Numbered from the stretch's first letter, positions 32,779 through 44,799 are shown. The stretch is 64,000 nt of DNA from Capra hircus (GCF_001704415.2 NC_030808.1:81438594-81502593), one strand, 5' to 3'. The notes: generated from the letters alone by a model not told the origin. Numbers and translations: made by a program.

Positions 32779-33817
32779 TTTTTTTTCTTATTAAAAAAAT
32801 TTTAACAGCTTTATTGAGGTGCAATTGCTATACAAAGAACTACACATAATTAATGTGTACAACTGATAAGTTTGGAACTATGCAAATACCCATGATACCA
32901 TAATCACAGTCAAGGTAGTAGACACATCTGACAAGTTTCATGTGTTCCTTTGGGTTTTTTGTTATAGCTGCTGTAGGTTTTTGCGGCAAAAATACTTAAC
33001 ATGAGATCTACTCTCAGCAAATTTTGAACTGCACAATAAAATACCATATTGTTAACTACAGGCATGTTGTACTACAGATCTTTAAAACCTATTCATCTAG
33101 TATAACTAAAACTTTATATCTGTTGAATAACAACTACCCATTTCCCTCTCCTCTCAGGCTCTGGAAACCACTATTGTATTCTCTGCTTTCATGAGTTTGA
33201 CTATTTTGGATAACTCATATAAATATAATCAAGCAACATTTGTCTTTTTCTGTGACTTGCTTATTTCATTTAGTGTTATGTCCTCCAGCTTCATCAACGT
33301 TGTTGCAAATGGTGGCATTTCCCTTTTAAAAGCTGAATAATATTCCATTGTAGGCATATACATTTTCTTTATCCATTCATCTGTTGATGGACATGTGGAC
33401 TGTTTTCATATGTTGGCTATTACAAAGAGTGCTGCAATAAATACGGGAGTGTAGATATCTCTTTGAGATCCTGATTTCATTTCTTTTGAATATATACCCA
33501 AAAGTGAGATTGCTGGATCCTATGGAAGTTTCATTTTTAATTTTATGAGAAATCTCCATACTGTTTTTCATAACTGCTGCACTGTTTTACATTCCCATCA
33601 AGAGTGTGTAAGGGTTACAATTTCGCTACAACACTTGTTATCTTTTTTAAAAATAATAAGCCATCCTAAGTGGTGTGAGGTAATATCTCATTGTGGTTTG
33701 ATTTGCATTTCCCTGATAATTAGTGATGATGGACACTTTTTCACATATTAATACCCACTGGCCACTTGTATGTCTTCTTTGGAGAGCTGTCTGTTCAAGT
33801 CCTTTATCCATTCTTGA
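32779..33817 (-). mobile_element. L1 3' portion, antisense (part of an inverted insertion)
   Basis: The antisense 3' UTR 'taacagctttattgaggtgc' comes first, after a T-rich run that marks the poly-A side. It continues with 'tccagcttcatcaacgttgt', 'ttatccattcatctgttgat', 'aatatatacccaaaagtgag' and 'cttctttggagagctgtctg', the antisense C-terminal ORF2. The segment stops at about 33817, where orientation flips. Confidence 0.9.
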
Positions 33818-34050
33818 CATGAGTCTTGGCAATAATTTCTTGAAATGACACCAAAAGCACAGGCAACAAAAGCAAAAATAGACAAGTGGGACTGTATAAA
33901 ACTAAAAAGCTTCAATCAACAGAATGACAAGGCAATCTACAGAGTGGGAAAAAAATATCTGTAAACCAGATATATTATCTGATAAAGGGTTAATTTCTAA
34001 AAAGTACAAGGAACTCATACAACTTAGTACAAGGAAAAAAAACCTGATTT
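33818..34050 (+). mobile_element. L1 5' portion, inverted relative to its 3' part
   Basis: 'gacatgagtcttggcaataa', 'gacaccaaaagcacaggcaa', 'gacaagtgggactgtataaa' and 'gataaagggttaatttctaa' are sense ORF2 sequence. They lie immediately upstream, in L1 coordinates, of where the antisense segment begins, so the two pieces are one L1 copy with an inverted 5' part. Confidence 0.88.
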
Positions 34051-34089
34051 TTTTTTTTACTGTTTTTTGGGGGCTTAATATCGTCAATG

Positions 34090-34245
34090 AAATTTTTAAA
34101 ATTTTTATTGGAGTATAGTTGATTTACAATGTTATGTTATATTCTGCTACATAGCAAAGTGAATGTTATAATATACATATATCCACTCTTTTTTAGATTC
34201 TTTTCCCATATAGGTCATTACAGAGTATTGAGAAGAGCTGATTTT
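34090..34245 (-). mobile_element. L1 3' UTR, artiodactyl type, antisense
   Basis: 'tttttattggagtatagttg', 'atttacaatgttatgttata', 'catatatccactctttttta' and 'cccatataggtcattacaga' match the antisense 3' end of an artiodactyl L1. Confidence 0.8.
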
Positions 34246-35492
34246 TTACTCTTTGTTTTAAATTTTTTCAAAGTTACACAGAAGTGGAGATTAATATAAT
34301 TTATTGCCCTTGAATAGCATCATTTCATTTCACAATTACCAATACTTTACTAATACTGATCATAGCTTTTTTGAACTTGGGAAATGATCTCAAATCCTTG
34401 AAACTAGAACAACAGTGGTTAATATAAGGCCTTGGTTATAGGTGTCCAGTGACCAAGAACATTCTGAACAGATATCTGCTCTCTCAATCAGCTTATTTGT
34501 ACAGCTGACAGGAGAGTGGTTGCTTGTTTCTATGTGATTATAAAGGGTTCAAACCTGACACTAATAAGTACTGCTTACTGCTTACTTCATTAGGGGAGGA
34601 AAAAAACCCAACTTCCCAGGGCTATTTTATACACAGGAAAGACATACTGTTCTATATACTCAAGCAACAGCATCTCATTAGCAAACAATATATTCAACAA
34701 ATTTCTTTAAAGAAGCTTCTTGTGGAATATCACAATGGAAAAGACAGACCAAAGAAATTTATCCATGTGACATGGGTGTGCTCAAGACCAATGTAATATT
34801 GGTACCTTCCTAGTAGGCCTGAGTGCCCCACACTGATCTATACCAATCAATTATGTCCATGTACTAAGATTATTTTAGAATTCACAAATGAAAAGAAGAT
34901 AAAGAATATGCATCTCTGTTTCCTTCAACAGCAATCAAAGCCAACCAGGCTATACCGGAAGAACTGGATTTATATATTGAAAAAAACAAAACAAACTTCC
35001 AAATAATACAGACTAATAGAAAGAGGTAACCCCTTTATGAAAAAATATGTCAATGAGATGTTAAATCTGTTACAGAAGCTAACACACTGGCTGTTAAGTT
35101 TCATAGAAACATCATTACTCAATCAAAGACCAGGGTACGTCTCTGAAGCAATTCAACAAAACAGAATGCATAATGGTTCTAATAACAGTCATCTAACATG
35201 TTGGTTTAATATGTAATCTGGCAAATAAAAATTAGCTAGCTCTACCGACTTGCCGTTTTAGTAAGATGAACTTAGTCTGGATTAGCATGCCTCCCTAGAG
35301 CACAGAAATAACCTTGTCAACAAAAATTTCTCTATGTCAAGCATGACAGGAAATCTGTTGGGAAGATAAGTTGTATCCCCAAATCTCAGAAACTGCACTA
35401 ATTATTCTTCAAGGAGAACAATGTTGTTTTGGGCACAGAAGAAAAAGGGCCAAGAAAAATGTATATCCGAAAGCAATGCTTCTTGAGAACTT
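34246..35492. other. Unique DNA, no gene seen
   Basis: A 90-codon open frame at 34524-34796 (plus) has no recognisable features. No repeat identified. Confidence 0.4.
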
Positions 35493-35662
35493 TCTGTGAT
35501 GACAGAAATGTTCTATAATTTGCACTGTCTCATATATTAGCATGATGGAATGTGGCCACGATGATTGAGGAACTGAATTTTAAGTTTTATTCAATTTTAA
35601 TTAATATAAGTTGAAAAATAAGTCACAAGTGGCTAGTGGCTACTGAATGGGACATTGAAACT
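35493..35662. mobile_element. Short hAT-type element
   Basis: 'ctgtgatgacagaaatgttc', 'gaggaactgaattttaagtt' and 'cacaagtggctagtggctac' match a non-autonomous hAT family common in mammals. The name is not certain. Confidence 0.65.
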
Positions 35663-35927
35663 CTAGGAATATTAAGCCAAGGCCCATACTCACAAGTAAT
35701 TTTTTATTTCAGCATGTAGGCACGATGAGTATGGAGCACTACAAAGCCAGTTATCAAAGTGAGTAAACTCTTTTAAGAACCAAATGGACCTTTTCAAATT
35801 TCATTAATGACTAAAAGATAATCTGGTCTCCTTTCCCAAGAAGATATTCCAAACTCACTATCAGGGAAAAATTTAAGAACACAAGTTAAGGCACAATTAT
35901 TCTGGCATAAAATGTGATCTATTCTAT

Positions 35928-36054
35928 GGGAATTCCCTGGTGGCACAATGGTTAGGACTCCATGCTTTCACTGCTGAGGACCTTGGTTCCATCCCTGGTC
36001 TGGGAACTAAGATTCCACAAGCTTTGAGGCGTGGCCAAGAAAAAAAAAAAACGA
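35928..36054 (+). mobile_element. CHR-type short SINE, sense
   Basis: 'gggaattccctggtggcaca', 'atggttaggactccatgctt', 'ggttccatccctggtctggg' and an A12 tail make a head-plus-short-body SINE. Flanking 'tctattcta' (35919-35927) and 'gctattcta' (36055-36063) look like the target-site duplication. Confidence 0.88.
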
Positions 36055-36384
36055 GCTATTCTAAAGCTGGTTATGTGTTTTTTTTAAAGGAAAATGACTA
36101 AATCAGAATCTAAGAGTTCAAAGTACTATGACCTAGGGGCAATTTTTGTCGTAAATACCAAGAAAAAGAAAGAGTATGATGATCTCAGTACTAATGCATG
36201 ATGACTCAGATTTCTTTTACAGGCACCAGTGTAGCTAGAAGTTAGTAAAGAGATCTGGGTTCAAATTCTGACTCTGTTGGTTATTATCATTAGTTATGTA
36301 AGTTTAGGTAAACCAAGCTATTGGTTTCTCATTTTTAGAGTAAGATGTACAGTGTGGGGAAAATAGTCATTAATAAATAACATC

Positions 36385-36838
36385 TTTGGGGACAAAGGTA
36401 GCCAAAAGGTACAAACCTCCAGTTATATGATAAATAGGTACTAAGGATGTAATTAATGTACAATGTGATTAATATAATCAACACTGCTGTATGTTATACA
36501 TGAAAATTGTTAAGAGACAAAATCCTAAGAGATCTCATCACAAGGAAAAATTTTTTTTTTCTTTTGTATGTATATAAGATGATAGATTTTAACTAAACTT
36601 ATTGTGGCAATCGTGGAGAAGGAAATGGCAACCCACTCCAGTATTCTTGCTTGGAGAAACCCATGGATGCAGGAGCTTGGTGGGCTACAGTCCACGGGTT
36701 GCAAAGAGTCGGACACGACTGAGCGACTTCACTTTCATTATTGTGGTAATCATTGCATGATGTAAGTCAAATCATTATGCTGTATGTCTAAAATTCATAC
36801 AGTGTTGTATGTCAATTAAATCTCAATAAAACTGGAAG
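36385..36838 (+). mobile_element. L1 3' UTR, sense, nested in MIR
   Basis: 'ggtacaaacctccagttata', 'tgctgtatgttatacatgaa', 'cctaagagatctcatcacaa' and, after the Bov-A, 'aagtcaaatcattatgctgt' and 'gtcaattaaatctcaataaa' are the 3' UTR and tail of a mammalian L1. Confidence 0.85.
36613..36737 (+). mobile_element. Bov-A monomer nested in L1
   Basis: 'gtggagaaggaaatggcaac' through 'ggacacgactgagcgacttc'. The duplication 'ttattgtggcaatc' (36599-36612) / 'ttattgtggtaatc' (36738-36751) is almost perfect and consists of L1 sequence. Confidence 0.95.
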
Positions 36839-37012
36839 AGGAAAAATAAAGTGGGGATAATAATAGGCTATATGCCTATTATGTGAAAGTTAAATAAAAT
36901 AAAACGTGTGGACTTCAGCACAATACTGCATATAGAAGATACTCAGAAAATGATTCTGGTAACTGTTTTTGTTTTACTGTTGTTAATATAAACAAAATAA
37001 AGATTTTTTATT

Positions 37013-37128
37013 TTGCTCAATGGACATGAACTTAGGCAAGCTTTGGGAGATGGTGAAGGACAGGGAGGCCCGGCGCACTGCAGTCCATAGGGTCGGACAC
37101 GACTGGGCGACTGGACAACAGCAAGCTA
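37013..37128 (+). mobile_element. BovB extreme 3' end, sense
   Basis: 'gctcaatggacatgaactta', 'gaaggacagggaggcccggc' and 'cggacacgactgggcgactg' are the last about 110 bp of BovB, followed by 'gacaacagcaa'. Confidence 0.88.
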
Positions 37129-39935
37129 GAACAGGTCTTTTCAGGAAATTTAGAAATATGCATTAGTGACACATCTTCCAAAGAAAAGCTCATCCTAATT
37201 ATTTCCCTTTGGGAAGTTGAGGAATACTCTCTGAGGTTCTGAAGGTGAGTGAGGGAAAACCCTGAGGAAGTTAAGAGAGGTGACCAAAAATTCTCTTTGT
37301 AAAAATAAAAAAAAGTTAAAATTTTTCTACATAAAGATGCAGTTTGTATGAACTGATGTAAAAAAACAATCTTTCTAATAGGTGAGAATGCTAATTAGAA
37401 TTCACTTCCATATCTGAACATTAACCCTAACTTACCCTGTTTTCAAAGTACATGGTTCCTCAAATAAATTTTTTTTTTTTTCCACTTAAACTACAGTAGA
37501 TTGAGACTAGGGCTCTGAGCAAGTCCTTCTAATCCAGAGAGTTCCAGATCACATCTTCTACCTTCTCATTCTTTTTATTAATAAAACATTTTATGAAGTT
37601 TTTTAAATTTTTTTTCAACATTCAAAGACCTCAGCAGACTATTACTCGAACTTTGTTGTTGCTGCTGTCCAGCTCTCAGGAAATGTTTATCTGAGAAAGT
37701 GATTTTTAAGAAACATCTAAGGAAAAATATTCTTGTAAGTATTACTAAAACCTGTCCTTGCAGCAAAGGAGAGAGAGAGTTCATCAGAAAGCTACATGCT
37801 ACCCAAATATCATTAGCACAGTACTCCCTAGCAGAGGCACTATCATTGTTACATTGTATGTAATGGTTTTCCTTTTATTATAAGAAACAGCCATATTGCT
37901 TTTACACGGTCCACTATCTTGCATGATGTCTCACACGTAATAAATTCACAACAGGAGTTTGTTTTTAGAACTCAGCATCAGGGAAACTGTTTTTTGTTCT
38001 TGAAGAATTATTAGCCTTCCCTTTTAGATGGCAACAATGTAATCCACTGAATTGCCTTTTTTTTTTTTGTCCCTGCAAGGAAGTCCAGAGCCAACTTTAT
38101 GCTCAAATCAATCAATCTATATCTCTGTATAATTTATTTTAGCTTTTTGTGGTTATCATTGTTGCTTTATCTTCCTTGTTTTAGGTTTGATTTTCCCTTT
38201 GTTAACCTTGTTATGTATATATATGTCATAAGCACATCCTTTTAGAAAAAGTAGACTATAAATAGAAACATAGTAATACACCTATTAACTTTTAAAAAGA
38301 TGAAAGTCTCATGATGGTAAATTCCACAATCATTTTTATGATAGAAAAAAATCCTAAAGGTTCATATAATTACAGCAAATTTTGAAGAATATTGTGAGTT
38401 AAGTGGATTTGAAGTCCAGCATTTTTATCAAAGGATAATAAAACATCTAGACAACTGGGAAAAAGGAATTGTTTAGAGATTTTTATGCTATTTAGAATAA
38501 AGTTTAACAGCTTAATGAAGTTTTAATGTATTATCTGTGTCAAAAGGATGATTACGAACAAGGGATATAATTCTCTGATCAATAATGAAAATGCACTAAA
38601 GCAAATCAAAAGCAAATGGATTTCTCAATAAATAAAACATTTAACATCCCTGAAATACACCACTCCATAAAACACAAAATCTGGCAAGTTACCATAAACC
38701 AAACCTTTGTGGAACTAAAAATAATATTTTGAGTTTATAAAGGCACTTTACATATTGAAAGGGTAAAAAACCAACCAAACAAAAAATAACTTTATATTTT
38801 ACCCATCCATATAGAGTTTGTACTCTTTCTGAGAGGCCATGTAAAGAAACAACCATTTAACTTTTATACTTCTAATCCTGTTTTCATTTCCCTGCTTCTT
38901 TAGTGGAAGTTGGCATTTCCACTTTAGCTTTACAAAGCATGTAGCATAACTGAAGATCAAAACATAGAAATAGTGAACAACCGCCCCCTTTTAAAATCTG
39001 CCCCTACATCCTCTCCATTTGAGGAAACTGTCTCTCTCCCAGTCTCAGTCCAAGAGGTTCAGGCAAGGCCAACCCCACCTGAAGCTAGGACTCCAGGAGT
39101 GAACACGTGACACAAGGCAGGGCAGTTCACCTACTTGGTTATAATATGAGTGAAAGGACAGGCACATGACCCAAGTCCACTGGACCCATGACCCAGTGAG
39201 AATCCACCATGTCATCCCCAGGATGTTGGCTGCAACTGTTGTTTAATTGGGATATGAGCTCCTAAGTATACTGTGAGTAGAGAGGTTTGCATATCTAATT
39301 TCTAAAAATAATAATTGGGTACAAATCTGGCCCTAGACATTCTTTGTAAACAATCTTCTCCTTCACTTTAAAATTTACAAAGTATCTTAAAGTAGATTTT
39401 AGTCTCACTTTATATGTGAGAAAATTAATGTTCAAGAAGATTGGCTCATCTAATCCATCTTTGTCTAAACTCTGCAACCTAGTGACTTATACTTTTTAAA
39501 TTCTATCCATTACCTCTTTCCCCTCTCCTATTAAAGACCTGTCTGTGGTCATTCAATGATTAAAATTTAAAGTGAATTTAAAAAGTGACAATGCAAAGAT
39601 GAAAAGGCCAGTTTGTAGTAGTAGGTTGCTTTGGTAAGATGAATAACAACACAAATGGTGAAAGTGCTAAGTTAGGCAGCAATGTGTTACTTGAGGCTGG
39701 AGAACAATACAAGAAGGAAGTTAACTGACTTCTGTGGGTGGGAATATTCTTCCACGCGTGGGACTTTCCTACATAAGGCAAAATGTTTAGCAACCCTTCC
39801 TCGCGCCACCCCCGCCCCAATGCCTGTAACAGACCCAGTCTTTGCCATAGCTAAAAAAAGTCGGTGGGATTGATTGTCTCTATAGGCTTTATGAGACTGG
39901 GCCTCACCCAATTTGAGAACTACTAGTTAGGCTAT
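37129..39935. other. Long stretch of mostly unique DNA
   Basis: About 2.8 kb without a confident transposon, apart from a possible antisense MIR at 39340-39490 ('cttctccttcactttaaaat', 'tatgtgagaaaattaatgtt'). T-runs occur at 37470-37481 and 38060-38071. No exon seen. Confidence 0.4.
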
Positions 39936-40203
39936 TGGAGAAGGAAATGGCAACCCACTCCGGTATTCTCGCCTGGAAAATCCTGTGGACAGAGGAGCCT
40001 GGTGGGCTGCTGTCCATGGGGTCGCACAGAATCAGACACGACTGAAGTGACTTAGCATGCATGCATGCATTGGAGAAGGAAATGGCAACCCACTCGAGTA
40101 TTCTTGCCTGGAGAATCCCAGGGACAGAGGAGCCTGGTGGGCTGCCATCTATGGGGTCGCATAGAGTTGGATAAGACTGAAGCAACTTAGCAGCAGCAGC
40201 AGC
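39936..40203 (+). mobile_element. Bov-A2 SINE (dimer), sense
   Basis: Two Bov-A units, 39936-40069 and 40070-40203, each run from 'ggagaaggaaatggcaaccc' to 'gactgaag' and 'cttagca'. A (GCAT)n linker separates them and an AGC run ends the second. A perfect 11-bp duplication 'agttaggctat' (39925-39935 and 40204-40214) encloses both, so the dimer moved as one unit. Confidence 0.96.
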
Positions 40204-40227
40204 AGTTAGGCTATAGAGTGGTGCTCT

Positions 40228-40247
40228 CTGCTGCCCTCTGTTGACAT
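40228..40247 (-). promoter_or_regulatory. CTCF-like motif
   Basis: On the minus strand this reads 'tcaacagagggcagca', close to the CTCF core CCANCAGAGGGCAGCA. It is 14 bp beyond the Bov-A2 duplication, in host sequence. Motif match only. Confidence 0.3.
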
Positions 40248-40910
40248 AGAAAGGTAAGATCAAGCCCTTAGCTGAAAAAACAAAACAAAACAAAACAACG
40301 TGTCCTGTCCCTTGGAGAAAAATGTTCCAAGAACAGCTTGGTGTTGAGGCTCACTGAAAGCTCTGAAATGTGGGTGAGGCCGAGTAAAAGCTCAGAGCCA
40401 CTCTTCCTGGTGCAGACTATAGCCAGTATTTGCCATTTGCTTGTCTTTGGCAAGTTGGCGTGTTTGTAAAGGGAATAAAGGCTTGTCTTATACAAACAAA
40501 CCCTGTCCTTATGCTGCAGTTTGCCCAGGGCTTGAAGCAAACCTTCCTCCCTTACTGACAGAATGATCATTTTGGGTTGGGTGGTTACAGTCAGTTATAA
40601 AAGGAGGTAAACCTGAAGGGGGAAGATTTGGGAAAACCAAATATAAGAGACTAGGACAATTCTTCCAAGGCAGTTCTTACCAAATGTAAAATCAGTAAGG
40701 CACACACCAGCACTTTCCCTTCCCATACTGGATTACAGTATACAAGCATAGCAGAAAAAAAAAAAAAAAGGAAGTCAGAGTGGAGAAGATGTTAACACAG
40801 AGTCAGTAAAAGTGTGGCTTGCTTTTAAAATCAGTTTTATACAGCTGTTCCATATACAAGCTCACTCTGTGTAAACCCACACTCAGCACTGCAGTCAGCT
40901 CTCTGTTATT
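40248..40910. other. Unique DNA with an A15 run
   Basis: No repeat family or gene recognised. Poly-A at 40755-40769 has no identifiable element upstream. Confidence 0.4.
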
Positions 40911-40923
40911 AACATCAAATGAA

Positions 40924-41119
40924 CGGGCTTCCCTGGTGGTAAAGAATCTGCCTGCAAGGTGGGAGACCTGGGTTCAATCCCTGGGTTCGGAAGATCCCCT
41001 GGAGGAGGGCATGACAACCCAGTTCAGTATTCTTGCCTGGAGAATCCCCAGGGACAGAGGAGCCTGGTGGGCTACAGTCCATGGGGTGGCAAAGAGTTGG
41101 ACATCACTGAGCAACTAAG
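40924..41119 (+). mobile_element. Bov-tA SINE, sense
   Basis: The head 'gggcttccctggtggtaaag' lacks a few bases of the usual 'ctcagtgg'. The B-box region 'ctgggttcaatccctggg' and the Bov-A body follow. Duplication 'aacatcaaatgaa' (40911-40923) / 'aacaccaatgaa' (41120-41131). Confidence 0.95.
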
Positions 41120-41131
41120 AACACCAATGAA

Positions 41132-41729
41132 GAGAACAGAGATTACAGAACCTCAAAATATTTGAGAGAAAGATATGTTTTTTAAAATATTTCATAAATA
41201 TAATCATATGTGATGTCCAAGGAATACACTTAAAACCAAATGTTGAAGCCACTCTGTAAAGCTCTCGGTTTTCCATTACACATAATCACACTAGCTGAAA
41301 AAGACAGTAATTGCTACTAGCAGCAACCTGCTCCCAATCAATCAATCTATAACATATATTTAAAAATTTTACTACTTTTTGAGTCCTGATATAGTCTCCT
41401 GAACTAGGTTGAGAACTGAAGTTTTACATGTAACATTCACTACACAAGCAATAAGTAGATGGAGCGGCATAATGGAAGGGAAGATTATTGGACCTAGTGC
41501 TTACTTAAAAGCTCTGAAAAATCAATATACAAATAAAATATACAAATTTTTATTGAATGTCATCTATGTTCAAAATATCTTACATGTGCTGTGACATACA
41601 CATATAGGGATAAATCACAGATCCTGATCTCAGTCTATTTCATTAGAAAAGATAGAAAAACAATAAACAGTAAAATATGATTATCAGAATGGTTTAAAAC
41701 TGTAACAGAAGGCACAGTGCTGGAGACTG
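41132..41729. other. Unique AT-rich DNA, no gene seen
   Basis: No recognised repeat or exon. Confidence 0.4.
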
Positions 41730-42210
41730 TCTCCTAAAATATCATCTCCTCTCTTTCTTGTTAGTTATAGAACCCTTATGCCCAATCCATTTAAAACTGT
41801 AGATGGATACAAGCCACGCTGCTAAAGACTTCTCTGTTCTCCTGACTGTAGATGTGAGCACATGACTGAGTTCTAGCCAGTGGGGTTTGAGTGCAAGTCT
41901 GGTTTTAACTTGCAGGTCTTACTTGCTTGTACTGGACTTTCTTAAGTCCCATGCTGAGTCAGCTTCTACCATGCAGATGATGGTACCCCAGGCAATGGCA
42001 GAGCAAGGAAGCAGAAGTAGCCTTGGGGTTTGATTCTTTGACGAATCAGAACCATCCATCTGTCCTGGGGTACCTGCCTACTTCAGGACTGCTAATGAAG
42101 ACAGAAATAACATCCCGTCTTTTGGAACCACCAAAAATTGTGAGACTCTCTGTTACTGCTACTTAGTGTGTATTCCTACTAATATTGTTACCAGGTGGAC
42201 TGCGGTTATT
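41730..42210 (+). mobile_element. Possible ancient LTR
   Basis: 'gatgtgagcacatgactgag', 'ttctagccagtggggtttga' and a 3' part with 'aaaattgtgagactctctgt' are arranged as in old mammalian LTRs, but divergence is high. It could also be unique sequence. Confidence 0.35.
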
Positions 42211-43130
42211 TCCTGAATGAGATAAATTAGCAATTATTGCTCTAGACATCTTAAGAAGAATACTGACTCAGAGAATCAAGGATCTGAGAGAAACCTTACA
42301 ACTCAAATCTACTCTGTCCTCTTCTTTGTTACATACGAAAAAACTGAGGTTCAAAGATTTGTCCGTAGTCTTGGAATTTGTGGCATTGAGTCAGGAGTTG
42401 ATCTTAGATTTCCTGAATGTTCTCTGTAATTTTTTGGTGGGATAAGAGTGACCACTAACGCTACCTCTTTTTCTTGGACAATCAGTTAGTTCATTTGGTA
42501 TTCCTAGAATAGGATACTGTTCTTAGTCCTAAAGAAAACCCAACAAAATTTTTAAAAATCACATTTATTTATTTATTTATTGTCTCAAAGCTATCTGCAA
42601 TCTAATAGAAGAGAAAATACTAGCTTACCTCTACGATACTACTAAAACCTGGACAAACAAGATCAGTTTCTCTCCTGATAACAAGAGCTTTGGAAATACA
42701 GAAAATATGATTCAAGAATTTCTGAATCAATTCTTAAGAACTCTGTTGGACCCTAATTAAACATGCAAAGGGCTTGAAATATATTTTTAATTCTCATGAA
42801 ATTCTTCTTTTTCCTTAGCCTGCAAAATTTTAATGCTTTAGTCTTTTTAAAAATCACCTCTAAAGCCTAGAGCTCTTTTCTGTGTTGGCTAGCTAACAAC
42901 AGCTGTTCTCCACCAGAAACCTTTTCTAAGCTGTACTCTTGCTAAGGAGGAAGCGTTAATGACCAGAGCAGCAAGTGGACCTTTTCCTCCCTCAACTCAC
43001 AGCCACCAGGTTTATCTTACAGCCACCCCTCTTGTCCTAGGGGACAGAATATCCACCTGTCATTGTAGTTTGGCAACTAAAGCCGGTGTGTCCCCAGATC
43101 CTCTGTAGTGGTGTTGCTTGTCCCTCTCAT
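42211..43130. other. Unique DNA with a (TTTA)n run
   Basis: 'atttatttatttatttatt' at about 42565-42583 is a tetranucleotide repeat. 'gaaaaaactgaggttcaaag' near 42340 hints at an old MIR-like patch. No gene seen. Confidence 0.4.
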
Positions 43131-43141
43131 GAATGGGCTAC

Positions 43142-43359
43142 GCATGTGCTAAGTCACTTAAGTCATGTTCAACTCTGTGACCCCTGACTTTGTAGCCTCG
43201 CCAGGCTCCTCTGTCCATGGAATTCTCCAGGCAAGAATACTGGAGTGCGTTGCCATCCCCTCCTCAGGGGATCTTCCTGACCCAGGGATTGAACCTACAT
43301 CTCTACGTCTCCTGCATTGGCAGGAGGGTTCTTTACCACTAGCGCCACCTGGGAAACCC
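43142..43359 (-). mobile_element. Bov-tA SINE, antisense
   Basis: 'gctaagtcacttaagtcatg' and the Bov-A body to 'gttgccatcccctcctcagg', then the head 'gggattgaacctacatctct' ending 'gccacctgggaaaccc'. Duplication 'gaatgggctac' (43131-43141) / 'gaatggactac' (43360-43370). Confidence 0.95.
43336..43353 (-). promoter_or_regulatory. CTCF-like core in the Bov-tA head
   Basis: The minus strand reads 'cccaggtggcgctagtgg', which contains the CTCF-type core CAGGTGGCGCTA. SINE-borne CTCF sites are known in mammals; occupancy here is not shown. Confidence 0.25.
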
Positions 43360-43370
43360 GAATGGACTAC

Positions 43371-43878
43371 AGATGATGCTAAACCAACTTGGGGGGAACT
43401 GTTACGATCTAAAGAAAATTATTACAAACACTCTTAAGACATGTATGGACCTTGAATTTTAAAATCAGCACAATGAAGTTCTAAGACCACTCAAAATGGA
43501 AGCAGTGGCCTAAAAAGGCCACGTATTCTTGGCATGTATTTTTAGTCTGTTAAATTACTCAAGGCTCTGTATTAAAGGGTCATCGTTGAAAAGGCCACTC
43601 CTCTAGAAAAGAGGCTGTTGTCTTGAGTGGCTTTCACTGTAAATATAAAAAGAGGAGGTGGTGGGGAATAAGATTCTCCCAAATAATAAAACATGCTATA
43701 AGTAAACCTTGCAACACTGAAAAATAAAATGCAATTTCCCAAAAAGAGTATTTGTTGGAGCTTACTTCCAAAATGGGCTATGACATACTCACCAATTTCA
43801 CACTAAATTTACATTTCTGGAGTAGCCTCTATCATAAAGCTCTTTATATTTAGGGTGAGTTCATGTATATTGTCCCCT
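43371..43878. other. Unique DNA, no gene seen
   Basis: No recognised repeat or exon. Confidence 0.4.
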
Positions 43879-44410
43879 AGAAAAGTTATGACCAACCTAG
43901 ATATAGCATATTCAAAAGCAGAGACATTACTTTGCCGACTAAGGTCCGCCTAGTCAAGGCTATGATTTTTCCAGTGGTCATGTATGGATGTGAGAGTTGG
44001 ACTGTGAAGAAGGCTGAGTGCCAAAGAATTGATGCTTTTGAACTGTGGTGTTGGAGAAGACTCTTGAGAGTCCCTTGGACTGCAAGGAGATATAACCAGT
44101 CCATTCTAAAGGAGATCAGCCCTGGGATTTCTTAGGAAGGAATGATGCTAAAGCTGAAACTCCAGTACTTTGGCCACCTCATGCGAAGAGTTGACTCATT
44201 GGAAAAGACTCTGATGCTGGGAGGGATTGGGGGCAGGAGGAGAAGGGGACGACCCAGGATGAGATGGCTGGATGGCATCACCGACTCGATGGACATGAGT
44301 CTGAGTGAACTCCGGGAGTTGGTGATGGACAGGGAGGCCTTGTGTGCTGCGATTCATGGGGTCGCAAAGCATCGGACACAACTGAGCGACTGAACTGAAC
44401 TGAACTGATG
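43879..44410 (+). mobile_element. BovB 3' fragment, sense
   Basis: The C-terminal coding part and 3' end of BovB: frame 43932-44135 reads [15 protein letters not shown] and ends at a TAG ('tcttaggaa') where the other copies read TTG. The remainder stays open to 44393. It ends with GAACT repeats. It is 5'-truncated and non-functional. Confidence 0.95.
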
Positions 44411-44789
44411 AATGCCTGATTACATTTTGAACCAAATGAAAGAATACTTTCTGTTGCTGCCACCTACTGCAAATTTGAAGAATGTTTGAAAAACTTAAAA
44501 GAGAAAATCCAATACAATAATATTACTGAGGAAAAATTTACAAGTCAGACAAGTAGACTGAGATCAATGTCATTATGCTTTATTAAACAACTAATTATTC
44601 CAAAACCTTGAATGATGATCAATAAGGTAATACTGCATAAAGAAAGTCAACAATCATACAGAACCATATTAAGTAGCTTTGTTAAGCTATGCTTGAAAGA
44701 CATACATAATACACATATCTGTATATATACCTATGTGTATATGTATGCCATATATATGCATGTCATTTTTCTCTAGTCTATCTTACATG
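44411..44789. other. Unique AT-rich DNA
   Basis: It includes a TATA/CATA-rich run at 44705-44765. No gene seen. Confidence 0.4.
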
Positions 44790-44799
44790 GAGAAATCAG

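Larger units (their letters stand above)
36235..36962 (+). mobile_element. MIR SINE, sense, split by an L1
   Basis: The left part, 'gatctgggttcaaattctga' to 'ggtttctcatttttagagta' (36235-36350), and the right part, 'gtggggataataataggcta' to 'gaagatactcagaaaatg' (36850-36962), together make one sense MIR. Confidence 0.7.

Noticed and set aside
40755..40769. Processed pseudogene with a poly-A tail
   Set aside because: No recognisable coding or mRNA-like sequence precedes the A-run and no flanking duplication was found.
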